A stretch of 64,000 nucleotides of DNA from Leuctra nigra (Eukaryota > Arthropoda > Insecta > Plecoptera > Leuctridae): NCBI GenBank assembly GCA_934045905.1, contig OW203762.1, positions 50,059,411 to 50,123,410 of the forward strand, written 5' to 3'. Positions 1-12,565 of the stretch are shown piece after piece. A program made the position numbers and the translations under genes. Under the pieces are notes generated by a model, which searched no databases, had not been told where the DNA came from, and was given only the letters and a program-made list of their open reading frames with translations. Position 1 is the stretch's first letter, and every line of letters starts with the position of its first letter.

Positions 1-2897
1 CTGGTCTACTTATTCAAAAATGAGTCCACTGTGAAAATATTATTTTTACAAATGAACAACTACAAGTACCTACAATGTACCTACAGTAGAACCTAAGATT
101 CATTCACAATGTTCACAATGTACTATGTAGCCTACCACCTTATTCTTGGTGACCACATTTACCGTAGGTACACCTTGGTGGGGGACTTTCGCTTTCAGCA
201 AATGGCACAAATTGACTAGTCAGATTTCTGAATTGGTTATTTCTGGATAGGTACACAAAGCAATGGAATTGAAATGCTGTACCTACACTAAACCGTTGCC
301 AATACTTACCTTCACTGCAGGCAGCATGAGCTGTAATGAGGCTTATGTGAGAAAGTATCAAGAAGAAGACAAATGAATGCCTTTGGTATGGCCAACCAAG
401 TGTGATGGAAGGTAATGCAGATAGGTAGGACCCAATTAACACAAGATTTTGCTAAATCCATGGGCCGTGAGTGGCTAGCCGTTCATGGGCCATGCATAGC
501 CCATAAGAGTTTTGCCATGACAATTAGGTAAACTGTCATGGCAAGTCACTAGCGGGCCATGACTGTCTAGCCTAGTGTTAAAAAACCATTGGCTAGCCGG
601 TAGTGGGCCATTAATGGGCTATAATTTTGTGCTACTTGGGTAGTCATGCAAACACAAAAATCGTTCATTCACCCTTTAAAGATGTAGGTACCTACCTATT
701 CACTTGACCGTTTCAAACTAAAAGTTCCAATTCGCCGTTTCATTAACAGCCTAACATGAAAGTTCATATTTCGAACTTAATTTGCAGACTTTAACTGACA
801 TTTCATAGTTCACTCGGCAGTTTTTGGAATGGCGATTCAGAACTTCAGGAATAATTGTAAATTTTAAACGGCCATTTGAATCGACATTATAAGTCACAGT
901 CATGATTGACAAAAGCAGAGAGTTACCTACTTACTAGCAACACTTACCTACCTTAGACATAGGAGCAGTTCACATTAAGTCTCGGAATTTGAACAGCGCC
1001 ATGTAAAATTATATCGAACAGCCTGATGTATTGCTGCCGATGATGTCGGTCACAGCAACGATGTCGTAATTTCAGATGATCTCAGCCACCGAGCCGTCGA
1101 CACCGATATGTAGGCTGCTACATAGCTTGTAGATAGGATAATCTGTCCATATCAGTGGTCCATATCTTCAAGAAAGTAAACAAAACATATTCAAACCTAC
1201 CTACCTACAGAATCTGGACATGAATGGACAAAGCAGTCAGGTTACAGGTTAGGGGTAACCCTATTGTTCATCAGATCATCACTTACCTAGGTACCTAATT
1301 ATCGTTTAAATGTAGGTATTTTCTCGCAACTCGACCAGTTATCCCTTCTTGACATGTAACCACATTACACAACACACAATTACACAATGAATAACATAAT
1401 ATTATTATTATTATTTTGATGACAGCCGCTCGCCGCTCTAACAACGGATACGGAAACGGAAAATTTACTGACCACTGTGATTGGTTCGTTCTCTGTGCCC
1501 ACAGATGAACCAATCACCATTGGGCTTGACATCGCGCGGACTTCAAACAAATTCAAGTCTCAAGTTTTGAAGTTTGTTTTTATTTTTCCAAAAGCAATAC
1601 AGTGAATACATTGATGTAAGTTTATTATACCCTTTTGAGATAACAATATCTTGTGTTAGGGCATAACTATTCTACTTAATAAGATGAATGAAATCAAATT
1701 CTTATTCATTAAAGGTAGTGTGAAGATACTAATAAGATACATTTTGTTTAACTAGGAAAACGCTCCGTGTAACGCGTTGATGAGCGAGCACCGACACGGG
1801 CGACATCGCCAATCGAAACGATCTATTCAATCAAAGAAAATTACCTACATTACCTATTACCAAAGTTCCTTACAACTTTCCATAAACACTCTGGAACAAT
1901 TAAACAGACCGATACCATAAATTTGATACTTTTCCATCAACTCTTTGGACAGATATTTAAAACACTTAAAATAGCAATAAGTCTTGACCGATTGACCGTA
2001 CATTCTTGACCGATTGGGCTGGAAATGTGTAAAATATGATAATATGTATCTAGTCGAAATGTATCTAGTCGAAAGCACAGGAATCATAATAATATACATC
2101 CAGAGTGAATTGAAATACGATCCACTAGATCAAAATAAAATTACCTGACTTCATTGAAACTGAGAACAGCCATCTATACACTCTGATCCACAAAGAAAAT
2201 CATATTTAAATTGAACTGGAAATAAAATGTCGATAAAAACGCTTCTGACTTTCTATTTAAATGTCAATAAGTAGATACATTCTCTACCGATTGAGCTGAA
2301 AACTTGTAAAATAAGAGAAAATAGTAGACTTAATGTTCATGCAAAATATGAACTTAATCGGAACATTTTGATTTTCGACCAATCGGGAGATATTTTCATT
2401 TTTGAACCAATCAAATTATAGCTCTCAAAAACTATAAACGATTAAGTAAGAATGATATTAGTACGTGTGAAAAATTTCAGCTCGATTGGAAGAAAATTGT
2501 GGCCTGTGCCGTCAATTCAAACACACAAAAAAAAACACAAAAAAAACCCAGAGAAAGTGTCCAAAAGTGCAGAATGGAGACGCTCGCTCAATTATTTGAA
2601 ATATACCATAAATTATCTAAATTAAGAAGCTAAACTTAATATGGATCTGAACTTAGAGGACATATTTTGGATATTTTGCTGTTTTACTATTCGAACAACG
2701 TGTCAAGTTCAAACAAAAACAACGATTAAAATTTTGCACAATAAATGAGACTGACACCAATAATTATCCTAGTAATACCTAACCTGTTACCAAAACAATA
2801 TGTTGCATGAAAGTTAGATTTTGACTAGCTATTCATAATTCTTTTAACTTGTCTGTTTTGTCTGTTCTGTAAAATTGTCTGTACATATTACCTATTA
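1..2897. other. Intergenic stretch, no host gene seen
   Basis: AT-rich sequence with only short open frames, none with a recognisable domain or a convincing splice context. It holds a MITE (431-640, listed separately) and scattered TAGGTACCTACC-like short motifs. Between about 1950 and 2530 there are phrases typical of decayed insect transposon sequence, ending in A-rich runs near 2527-2550. I see no RNA gene here. Confidence 0.6.
431..640. mobile_element. MITE with imperfect terminal inverted repeats
   Basis: The left end CCCAATTAACACAAGATTTT pairs imperfectly with the inverse of the right end (CCCAAGTAGCACAAAATTAT), over about 20 bp. The interior repeats GGCTAGCC and TGGGCCAT-type words several times in both orientations. 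It has no coding capacity. No clear target-site duplication is seen, so the superfamily is unknown. Confidence 0.5.
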
Positions 2898-4786
2898 CCC
2901 TACAAACACTGGGCGGCCCGGGCTTCTGCCCATCTAGCGCCCAAGTGGGACGTCCCGGGCGGGAACTACTAGGGCATGCCCTGGGCCTGCCCAACGGAGC
3001 CCAACCGATCCGTTTTATCTGGCTGTAAAATTTCTAGGAACGTCCCGTCTTGGTCCCGCCCGGGAATGGCTAGGGACGGCCCGCGCGGGCGCTACGACTG
3101 TTTGAATTTGAGCTGCTCTAATGACTTATTTTTTTCATATTTATAACTTCATTTCTATAATAATTACATCTACATTTCACATGGATATATTGATTTAAGA
3201 ATAAATATGTTTACAATTCCAAAGCAAAGTATTCATACCATTTTAAACGTTATTAGTAAAGTTTCTTTTATGAACTCGGCAGTCGGCCATCTTCGTGAAT
3301 CAACTTGTTTCCATTCTCCCTTCTTCATTTCAAACGCGGCGTTTGACGTTTGTTGATATTTTACAGAGTGTCATGAGTGTGTAGTTTACGTCCTTTTGAG
3401 TGATTTTGAATGTGATTTCAATTATTATCTGTGTCCGTGAATGCAGTGTTCACTGCTGAATAGTTTGTCTCAGTTCAAACCATTTAATGTGACACAAATC
3501 GTGAAATAATTACAGTTTTGTTGTGCCTCTTTTGCTTGGATTTTCATCACAGAGCCATACAACCCATTAAAGGTGAGTCTTCATCACAACTACCTACATA
3601 AGTATCCAGGCATTAATCGTTGATACTTTAGTTTTGTATGCTGGGGATACTAATAAACCAATAGGTAGTGTGACCAATGTTCAGTAAACATTAACCTCAC
3701 ATGTAAATTTTTGAAATGTAGCAATTTATGCAAAGTAAAATTTCCAACTAGGTAGTTTAGGTATTTATAAAATAAATAAAGTAGGTAAACAGTTTGCTTG
3801 GCGTGGTAGTCTATACATATCAGTGGTAGTAGTCAGTAGGAAACCCTACCTGTAGGTACCTAGTACGTACCTCCGCCTATTTTGGGAATATTTTCACCTC
3901 TACATTAACCAATAACCATCCCACATACCTACCAAGGTACCTACTGCAGTTTTAATAATGTTACTTGTTAAAGGTGAATCTACTCTGGAAGAAAATAGGC
4001 TATTAAGATATTGAACTCCAGAAACAAAGCGCGTATTCGTCCTGCGAGCGAACCAAGCTGTATCGTCAAACCGAGCCGAAACATTAAGAACCGAACCGAG
4101 CAGAGTGGTAAATATTTTCATTATTTTTAATTATTTAACTTTATCAAGGATTTTAGATATACATCAATTATTTTTGTTTATGTAGGTACCTTACAAGGCC
4201 AATAACAAACATTTTTGCTGTGATCCGAAAGTAAAAATTATGTTGCATGGAAATTACATTCTTGTCGGAGGTAGTAGATACATACATTGAATGGTGGTCC
4301 CGCTTCATTCAAATACGTAGTAAAATTTTTGAGATTGAATGTTGTCATCCAAAAAAATAAACCGCACCTTTTGAATTTCCTCCAACGCGCCGGTGGTAAG
4401 AGAGCAGCCATTCCATGCGAATGCAGACATATTATGCCACATAATACATGATGACTGCTGAATTATTAAATGTAAATAAATCAGCATGTTTTTATATTAA
4501 ATTCATGGTATTTTCTTGCTGATTCCAAATATGTAATCAGTTTTTTTTTAAGTTTGAATAGTTATTTTGTTATCAGTAAAATTGTGGGACCGCATTTAAA
4601 TTTAAATTTCGTGTCGAACCATGTAAATTACATAAAAAATTTAGAAGGCTGCACAATGATCCTAGAACTATTTTTATTTTGATGAATAAGATGCTGAACA
4701 TAGCATCTTACACCCGTACACCCGTAACACGGAATGGCTGAGAGGAAATTAATTTGAGTTGCTAACTTTCACCTTACTTTTTGTAG

Positions 4787-4985
4787 GTTCTACAGATTCA
4801 CCGTGAACTTGCCCTGCTCTTATTCTAGAGTCGATTTAATTGCCTACCTACTTCAATTAAAAAGTAAATTTACTTCTTGGCAAATTAGCGAGAATTCTGA
4901 AGATGCACAGGACTTGGGACTTCATCGAGTTAATGGATTAAATGTTACCTACCCTACAGATGTAATGATTCAGAACTCTCTGATG
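4787..4985 (+). other. Possible coding exon of unknown gene
   Basis: A polypyrimidine-AG acceptor (TTTTTGTAG) opens a 199-bp segment that ends in ATG followed by a good donor (GTAAGC). One frame is open throughout, starting in phase 1 and ending in phase 0, and would encode about 66 residues. I do not recognise the peptide. A donor-like site lies upstream at 3572-3573 (AAAG then GTGAGT), and a further acceptor at about 5785 precedes a segment ending at CCAG/GTAG (5926). The frame stops a few codons into that segment and no upstream ATG joins in frame. A non-coding or transposon-derived transcript is as likely as a gene. Confidence 0.25.
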
Positions 4986-6935
4986 GTAAGCCACATTTTA
5001 GTATTTTATATGTGTAGTATTTCCTCTAACCTTACCTATAAATCACATTTATGCAATATAGAATGTTTCAAATTTTTATTGGGGTTTTAAATAAATAGTG
5101 TACCTAATGGTAATAATTGTACCTCAAGTGATTATTGTGGCAGGTCACACAACACAAAAGTGATTTTTGTATTATTCATTGCCAAGAAGTTTATCCTATC
5201 AATTTACAAATTCTTCATTGAATCTATCTTTCTTTTTTTTAGGGATCACTCTGTGCCAAAAATTCAATTTTTAAAATTTTTGTAAAGACTGTTATTTGCA
5301 GCTATCTGCTATTGCAGTTATTTACATAAATAGTTCTTGTGTAGTAGGTAGAAACTATTTGCTAGGCAGCCTCATGCTCAAAAGAAGTTGCATCCACGTA
5401 GATTGCGGATGTCAGTCCTCGACACCGTAAGACCGTGTGCTAATAATTTATGGATGGAATCCAGTATCTGGCCATTAAATCGGAAAATTCTTTTGAGCAT
5501 AGCATAATAATAGTGTTAAATATTGACAAAATTAACAAGATCTTACTGATAACAAGATCTTGTAAATGTTGGACTTTCATTGGTCTGACCGAATAAAAAT
5601 TTACACAAAAAATAAAAAACACTTCTAACAATACGCTGCATGATCTTGCTAAACTTTTCAAGATCTTGTATAAATCTTGTTTAGGTTAGAATCTGTACCT
5701 ACAATAATAAATAATTGCAAATATCTTGCGAACATTATTAGTACAAGGTACATTACCTAAATACTCTGCAATTTTATTTTTTCAGATGAAAGAAATACGT
5801 ATTCAATAGCATTCATTTTCTTGAAAAACTGAAGATGAAAAATTGTGCCAACATATCCGTGAGTGAAGTAAAATCCGAATTGTGTCTTGTCGATAAAGAG
5901 ACAGCGTGCCAGACTCACTGCCAGGTAGTACCTACCTCAGAATGTTTTGATACTATGTGACGTGTGAAGGTTGAAGGACATTTAAAAATTTTAAGTGATG
6001 TGGTAGTATAATCTTTTACAATAATATACGTTTATATTATATGAAACTGTTTTTTTTTTAATTTTCGTGTGTTTTCCTGCTCTTTATTATTCCTAAAATT
6101 CAATTGCAGTGAATCTCCTATGTGTAGCATTTTATTTTTTGTAATTTATCAAAACAATATAGTACCTAAGTAAGTAGGGAAGAGTACATGAAAAATTTAT
6201 TATTGAAACGATTCAATCGTCCTGTGGGAGATTATCAAAAAATAATTGCTAATTTCAAAATCCAACAACTGATTCATAAACAAAAATTATGGATCTTTTT
6301 ATCCTTCTTCATTTTTTTATGAATAAGGTAGGTAATACTTAAGTCTCTAGAAATTTTGTTCCAGTAAGTTTTTAAATATCAACGCAAATAATTACTGACA
6401 TTTGTCACCCGCGAAATGTTAAAAATTAATTCATGCAAATGAAATTCAATTATAATGGGACTTTTGGCGGGAAAAACGACGTATTACAAGAATCCACTTA
6501 CACTAATGTGTTACCATTGTGGATCATCTGTCAATTTTCTGTAAATTTTCCTGTTAAAAGTAATCAAACTTTGTAAATTCATTCCTTGAAAACTATTCAT
6601 CCCACAGCAAAAATAAAATCACATCTGTGTTCAGCAACATAATCAACTTTCATAAAATAAGGGTCTATTATTCTGAAATCTGAATTTCACGAGACTTCCC
6701 CATTATGTGACAGTCAAGTTGAGGATTTCAAATGATCCCAAAATATTTCCTCCAAATAAAAATGCGTTAAAAATAAAAACAGTAGGAGGTACCTTAGGTA
6801 ATGTGTCAGGTCAGTGGAACAGCTTTCAAACAATAGGGAAACATGGCGAGATAAAATAACTTCCAATAACCACTGATTAACTTTATAAATTAGGTACCGG
6901 CTATTTTTTTTTTTTATTAATATTTGACCATTTAA

Positions 6936-7464
6936 GGTGATACTAGCGCTCGGCCGTTTTAGAAAATTTAGAGAGAAATATTGTTTCATAAGCGAGTGTA
7001 ACTTTTACAGGATGTTCACATGACCACTCTGATTGCATATTAGTAGCACTTTTTCATTTTTGCATATTGCATCGTTAATTAGGCGCCGGTTATTCAACAA
7101 AACCGCGCAAAACTATGAAATTTGCGATACGATTGGAGACCAAACCCGAAAACCAATTGATCTCAAATTTTAATCATGATTAGATGAAAGACAAACTTAG
7201 GGTTATCACTTGGCACATTTTTGAAATTTAATTTTATACGGCGGCCAGGGAGACAAGAAAACAGCTAATTTTTCACCAAAAAGCCACTAATTATTACTAA
7301 TCAACGAAACAAAAAATTAAAAATGTACCAAGGGATAACCCTAAGTTTGTCTTTAATCTAATCACGATTAAAATTTAAAATAATTTGGTCTACCCGTTTC
7401 GTCTCCAATCGTATCGCAAAAAGTGTCTACAAAAAGCAGCAAAATCGCTAGCGCTTGCAGCACC
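6936..7464. mobile_element. TTAA-flanked foldback MITE
   Basis: Both ends are flanked by TTAA, with inverted termini GGTGATAC and GTGCTGC-like, both continuing into AGCGCT. The interior is a long imperfect inverted repeat: 7125-7235 pairs with about 7320-7425, including the shared word GCGATACGATTGGAGAC. TTAA target sites are typical of piggyBac and of some other superfamilies (Kolobok, Sola3), so the family is not fixed. It has no coding capacity. Confidence 0.6.
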
Positions 7465-8123
7465 TTAAATGCATTTCTAATGTGTTTGAGTAGGTACCTA
7501 CTGTTCTTCTAGTTGACATAACAAATTACAACTGTTGTGAAATATTCCGTGAACTGTGAACTAATACATTGACCCTGGAAGAAAATACCTGGATTATTTT
7601 TTCGTATGGCAACGCCCACTCTCCGAAATTGTGAAAAAATCCCGTTTCTCGTGTCACTCACGTTTGCAATTAATTATGTCTTAATGAAACGTATTTTTTC
7701 CAGGTACATTCGCATTCAAAATTAGTGCCTATATGCACGTGTCTGGATCAGAGGCACGTTTTGTAGGTACTGCATTTTGAATGAGAGTGTACCTAGCAAG
7801 CTAGCACGTGACCGTTATGGAATGTGCGTAGGGGGAGGGGGCTACAAAGCGAGCAGCTGCTCCCGCGCGGGCCGCCCGGGCGGGGGCCAGGGCCGGCCTA
7901 TGCCTCCCGCGCGGGCCGCCCGGGAGGGTCCAGGGACGGCCCATACCTCCCGCGCGGGCGTCATGGGACGGCCCAGGCCGCCGCCCGGGCTTATTCCCAG
8001 TGGCAGGCCCCGGGAGTCTCACTCCATGCTAATCACCCATAAGACGGGAGGTCCCTGGGCAGGCCCGTACGCCCATCTGGGACGGCCTAGGACGCGTCCA
8101 GGGACCTCCCAGTGTTTGTAGGG

Positions 8124-9081
8124 TAGGTGTGTGTATTGCCAGACTAATAGTATGTTAGTAGTGAGTTTGCTCCAAATTTTTGTTTAAATTATTTGCAAGG
8201 CAAGGCTTCAGCATAGTTAAATTTTAAATTTTGAGTAAATTGTTTTGCAAATGCAAATAAAACAGGACAATCAGCAGTTTACTGTTGCAATTATTATGCA
8301 CCTACCTTCTTCCTTATTTGATACAATTTACTTGATGATTTTTAAAATTTGTACATTTTTCGAAAATAACTTTTTCAAGAACTTCAATCCCTTTTTCCAG
8401 TAACTTGAATGCATTCCTCAATGAAAGTTCACTAGTGAACTTTCTTAAAGTTATTTTTAGACATGAACTTCCTAAACACTAGAAAAGACAGACAGAAAAA
8501 ATGTAATAGGTCAAGGTAATTACTTACCTGCATAGAAAGATAAATATATGACTGTCTCGAAGTGGGAGATCAGCAGATCGATCAAAAAGAGATTAAAGGT
8601 AATGTTGGTTTAATTAAGGAGGGATCTCCGAATTTCACTTAATTTCACTCACTTAATATACAGTAAAACACTATATATTTTTTGGTGTTTTTGAAAAATA
8701 AATAATAATGTATAGAAATCGTTCAAATTTCGCATATAAATAGATGTTTATGTTCTGCATCGTAATGGCGAGAAAAAGTGGTCAACGTGAACTAATTTTC
8801 GAGACATATCACTTCAAAGTTACAGCTTTTTTCTCAGTTTAACATTGCGACCATACGGAAAAAGTCATGCTGATATTTTTAAATGCGTATTTGGCTGCTT
8901 TCCCACGTATAGAATTTTTTGAAAAACTACTATAGCATGTATCAGAAGCAATATTTTATTATACCATTTTTAAATGTGGACCTTCGTGGATGTTTTACTG
9001 CTTTATTTTTACGTTTTTTCATCTGAAAAGAGCAGTTTTACATGTAAAATTGTGTTGCCACGGTAAAACGGTCTTCTAGAA
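8124..9081. other. Intergenic, contains degraded TTAA-type repeat
   Basis: No gene is seen. From TTAA at 8614-8617 the sequence GGAGGGATCTCCG begins a degraded copy of the family that is better preserved at 37421-37965. Both share a segment containing GAGAAAAAGTGG (or AAGAAAAAGTGG) followed by GAACTAATTT and an A/T-rich tail. The right end of this copy cannot be placed. Confidence 0.4.
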
Positions 9082-9610
9082 CAGCGGTCGCCAACCGGTG
9101 GTCCGCGGACCACTGGTGGTCCGCGAGAAAATTTTGGTGGTCCGCAGAGAAAATTGGAAGTTTACTTTTAAGTTTCCATGCAATTTATTAAATTTAGAAA
9201 AATGGCACAACACAAATGTATTGAATTCGGACATGTTTCAATACGTAATAATGCCTTTACAAAGTATCTACCTACCAACTATACGTATTCACTAGCTCTA
9301 TAATGAAAATAATATCAGTTTCCGAGTATTTTTCCAATACCTATAAGAGTTATTTTAAACGCTTTTTCTGGAAAAAATAGTTGGCTGAAATAGCGTAGAA
9401 ACGCGCCAAATGACTTCCTGAAAACCAAAAATTTCCGGGGCTAAGCGCCCCGGACCCGCTTGGTGCTGGGGGGCCCTCCCCCCAGACCCCCCATTGTCTC
9501 CCTCACCAATCGTATTTCCCGTCATACGTATTTTACGCGCCTGAGTGGTCCCCGAGATATAAAATTGTCATATAAGTGGTCCGCGAGGTCCAAAAGGTTG
9601 GCGACCGCTG
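9082..9610. mobile_element. hAT-type nonautonomous element
   Basis: The termini CAGCGGTCGCCAACC and GGTTGGCGACCGCTG are a perfect 15-bp inverted repeat of the general hAT pattern. They are flanked by a perfect 8-bp target duplication TTCTAGAA (9074-9081 and 9611-9618). Subterminal words GTGGTCCGCG are repeated at both ends. It encodes no transposase. A related sequence at about 22846-22858 reads straight through TTCTAGAA and is a paralogous empty site. Confidence 0.93.
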
Positions 9611-9618
9611 TTCTAGAA

Positions 9619-11449
9619 ATTCGAAATTATTTGCAAATTTCCAGAAGACCGTGATTATATCACTTATCCCTCCGTCACCCCGGTACTCTCATAGCACTTT
9701 CTCCGTGTGTTCTTGCTTGCACTGCCCAGGTCAAACAGTTCAACCATAAAGTGTTCAACCAATCGATCCAAAATTTTGCACACATATATTGCCCTAAATT
9801 ATATTGCCACATATATTTTGCCCTAAACTAAGCGGTCTATGTGATATTTTTTAAACAGGATCCTGTGATTAATTGATAAATGAAAATGGACTGTAGCTCA
9901 CATCGCTTCACGTATCAAATCAAAATTTATCACAGTATTTGAGGCTCTTAGAGTTACAAATTTCATAGAAATCCCTCGATTAGTTAAAATGAAATATAAT
10001 GTGATTTCCGACATTTAAACCAAAACCGTATGACCAATCAACTTAAAACTTTGCCTGACCAACATCTTTGGCAAATTTTAGACTAAATCTGTAATTATTT
10101 TCAAAAGTTATTGTAATTTTATTCTATAATCTTAAAATATTTGCAAATGTATGCCAATAATTTCAAATGTTTATCACTGCTAGCTTGATGCTTCTGTTCA
10201 AAGGCATGTAGAGAAGCGACTTACATTGACCAAGTGTAGGTAGGTACCTACCTAGAGATTCAGTTAGAAATACACTTGGCAATAATGGCTGCGAATTTAG
10301 GTTGTAGTCAAAACTCAATTGGAAACTTGAAATTTATCTACCTACTTTAGGTAGGTACTAACTACACTACATACAAATCAAATCTAAGAGGCTCAGAGAA
10401 TTATTAGGGTCAATAGGAATTTGGGAAAGAGAAGATAATTCGAATTAAAATAAATGAATTATTGTTTATTTAAAATTGCATAATAGAATTCACTATGATG
10501 AATAAAATATCGAATTCACAATGTTGCAATATAAAATAAAATTATTTAAGTTTCATGACACAAGTGATGAGAAGCATACGTTTTTCACCTCTCACAACAG
10601 ACCCCTTCTAAGTAAAACCTAGAGTGGAGACATCTGTTACAATTTGGCGACATAGAATACAAATAAAGCAGGTCTATCATGCCAGGAGTAAAATGTGTGC
10701 TTCTGCATCATGCATGGAGTATACTGCCATACCAATCATAAAGCACCTAACCAGTATTTTTTGCAATTATTGAGTTATTGGTATTATTGGAATCAACAGA
10801 TAATTTCCTATCTATTGAGTACCTACCTACGTTAAGAATTCACTATAGTGAAGGTATGTACCTCTTTAGTAAGTTAAAACATGAGTTACAGTTGACTCTT
10901 TAACTAATAGCAAATCAGAGATTCAAACTTGTCTTGATTACTCGGAACATGATTCATGTTGGTTAGTTGCTTCATGACTGGTATGGCAGTAGATACAATG
11001 TACAACACATTTCTAAACAATTTGATGCATTAACGCAGTTCAATATTTATTTTGAACTTTAATTTATGAGGCCTGGAGACTCTTTGCTGTAACTAAACTA
11101 AATAAGTGCTGATGTAATTTATGAGATCTACTTTGTCTTCCAAACTATTATAAGTTAAAAAAAATAATTAAAACCCTACTTAATGTACTCGCAGAAGTAC
11201 CAGAAATCTTCACGTAGAATAGTTAGTGGCACTATTTAGTTTATCGAGGTTGAAATGCAAGTGATTACATTTTTGAACATGTAGTATTACCTACGATATA
11301 TATAGTAGGTAATACTACATGTTCATAATTAAAAAAACGAAAGAAATGCTTAAGTTTCCAGGCCCCTTAAATAGTTTGAACTAAACCCAATAGCTTAGTA
11401 TTTAAGATCCAGGTCAAATTAGGGGCCAGATTCAAAAGGTTGTAGTTCT
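9619..11449. other. Intergenic stretch, no gene seen
   Basis: AT-rich, with only short open frames. It has scattered TAGGTACC motifs (for example 10237-10252 and 10348-10356). Its one notable structure is the hairpin at 11275-11324, listed separately. Confidence 0.5.
11275..11324. repeat. Perfect 20-bp-stem palindrome
   Basis: GAACATGTAGTATTACCTAC (11275-11294) is followed by a 10-base loop GATATATATA and then the exact reverse complement (11305-11324). It may be a tiny foldback remnant or a transcribed hairpin. Nothing around it shows transcription. Confidence 0.8.
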
Positions 11450-11618
11450 GGGAGCCAATTCTTGAGATTAAAGTTTTGAAACTGGTTAAATTTTCATCTG
11501 TTTAAAACGTAAAAAAAAGTTGAAAGCTAAGAAATAGTTGTCAACGGTTTCAAGTATCAAGTTTTATATAGTGCAAACGCAAATGGTTTCTAAATGTGAA
11601 AAGTAAAGATTGGCTCCC
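11450..11618. mobile_element. Short MITE, copy 1 of a GGGAGCCAAT family
   Basis: The ends GGGAGCCAATTCTTGAGATT and ATTGGCTCCC are inverted over about 10 bp. The internal sequence (TTTTGAAAC, GTTGACAAC-like, TTTCAAG) matches the better preserved copy at 21344-21485. It has no coding capacity. Confidence 0.55.
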
Positions 11619-11756
11619 TGGCATAACTTTATAATTAGTAAACTAATTAGTAATTACTAATTACCAATAAGGTATCATTAAATTTGAAAATAAAATTAAC
11701 ACCATTATTTGAGAAGAGTAGGTATTACAATAAAAATGATAAAGCTTTACAAAAAC

Positions 11757-12520
11757 AGCTGGCAAGACATCGCTGTGACGAAACAACTGCACACATCGGT
11801 CTGAAAATTTAAGATAAATAACATTACGGTGTGATGTGTGCAAGCTTCAAAATCATTACTATCATAGGAAAAAATTTACAGCTGTTCAACTTGGTTGTCA
11901 AAAAATCGATTATACGGAGCTCATATAGCGCACGTTCAGAAAACGTGCATTGGCCGGGACGCTGTTTCTTCATAACTATGGACGATATCAAGCTCAAAAT
12001 GTCTAATTTTATTCAAAATAGATTAAGATCAATTGTGTAAAAATTTCAATCAACACCAATATGGAACAAGAATGATCGAATCTAGAAGTTAAGCTCGAAA
12101 ACAGAATAGAGCGAAAAAATATAACTTTTAAAACATTTGTAATAAAAGTTTAGATTGATCTACCTATTCTGATTTTACGCTCAACTTCAAGATTTCGTTC
12201 CATTCATTCAAATTGATTGAAATTTTTACACAATCGATCTTAATACATTTTCAATAAAAATTGAAATTTTCAGCTTGATGTCGTACGTAATTTTTAAGAA
12301 ACAGCGTCCCGGCCATTGGAAGTTTTCTGGACGCACACTATTTGAGCTCCGTATAATCAATTTTTTGACAACCAAATTTGAACAGCTGTAACGTTTTTTC
12401 TAAAAAAGTAATGTTTTCAAAACTTGCACACATTACACCAGTATGCTATTTATATTATGTTAAATTTTCAGCCCGATGTGTGCAGTAGTTTTGTCACACC
12501 GATGTCTCGCCAATTGTGCG
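11757..12520. mobile_element. Large foldback element, about 760 bp
   Basis: The two halves are imperfect inverted copies about a centre near 12139. AGACATCGCTGTGACGAAAC on the left pairs with GTTTTGTCACACCGATGTCT on the right. The words GCACACATCGG, AATTTACAGCTG/CAGCTGTAA, TACGGAGCTC/GAGCTCCGTA and GGCCGGGACGCTG/CAGCGTCCCGGCC recur in mirrored order. The divergence between arms suggests an old insertion. It encodes no protein I can recognise. Confidence 0.75.
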
Positions 12521-12565
12521 TTCTTTTGGCGCCACCCGGTATATAAACAACTATATTAAAAGTAC

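Larger units (their letters stand above)
2898..8123. mobile_element. Candidate 5.2-kb TIR-flanked DNA element
   Basis: The outer ends are exact inverted copies of CCCTACAAACACTGGG, flanked on both sides by TA. Inside each end lies a GC-rich arm (about 2898-3095 and 7840-8123) built of short words such as GGGACGGCCC and CCGCGCGGG in both orientations. The two inner boundaries differ, so these look like the two ends of one element rather than two MITEs. The AT-rich interior has no recognisable transposase. It contains a nested TTAA-flanked element (6936-7464) and a few spliced-looking segments (4787-4985, 5786-5926). The single-element reading is an inference. Confidence 0.5.

Noticed and set aside
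140..442. 100-codon minus-strand frame at the left edge
   Set aside because: It runs into a MITE, has no domain and shows no conserved feature I can recognise.
7777..8121. Arg/Gly/Pro-rich frames on both strands
   Set aside because: GC-rich terminal arm of a transposon lacks stop codons by composition; overlapping frames in several phases.
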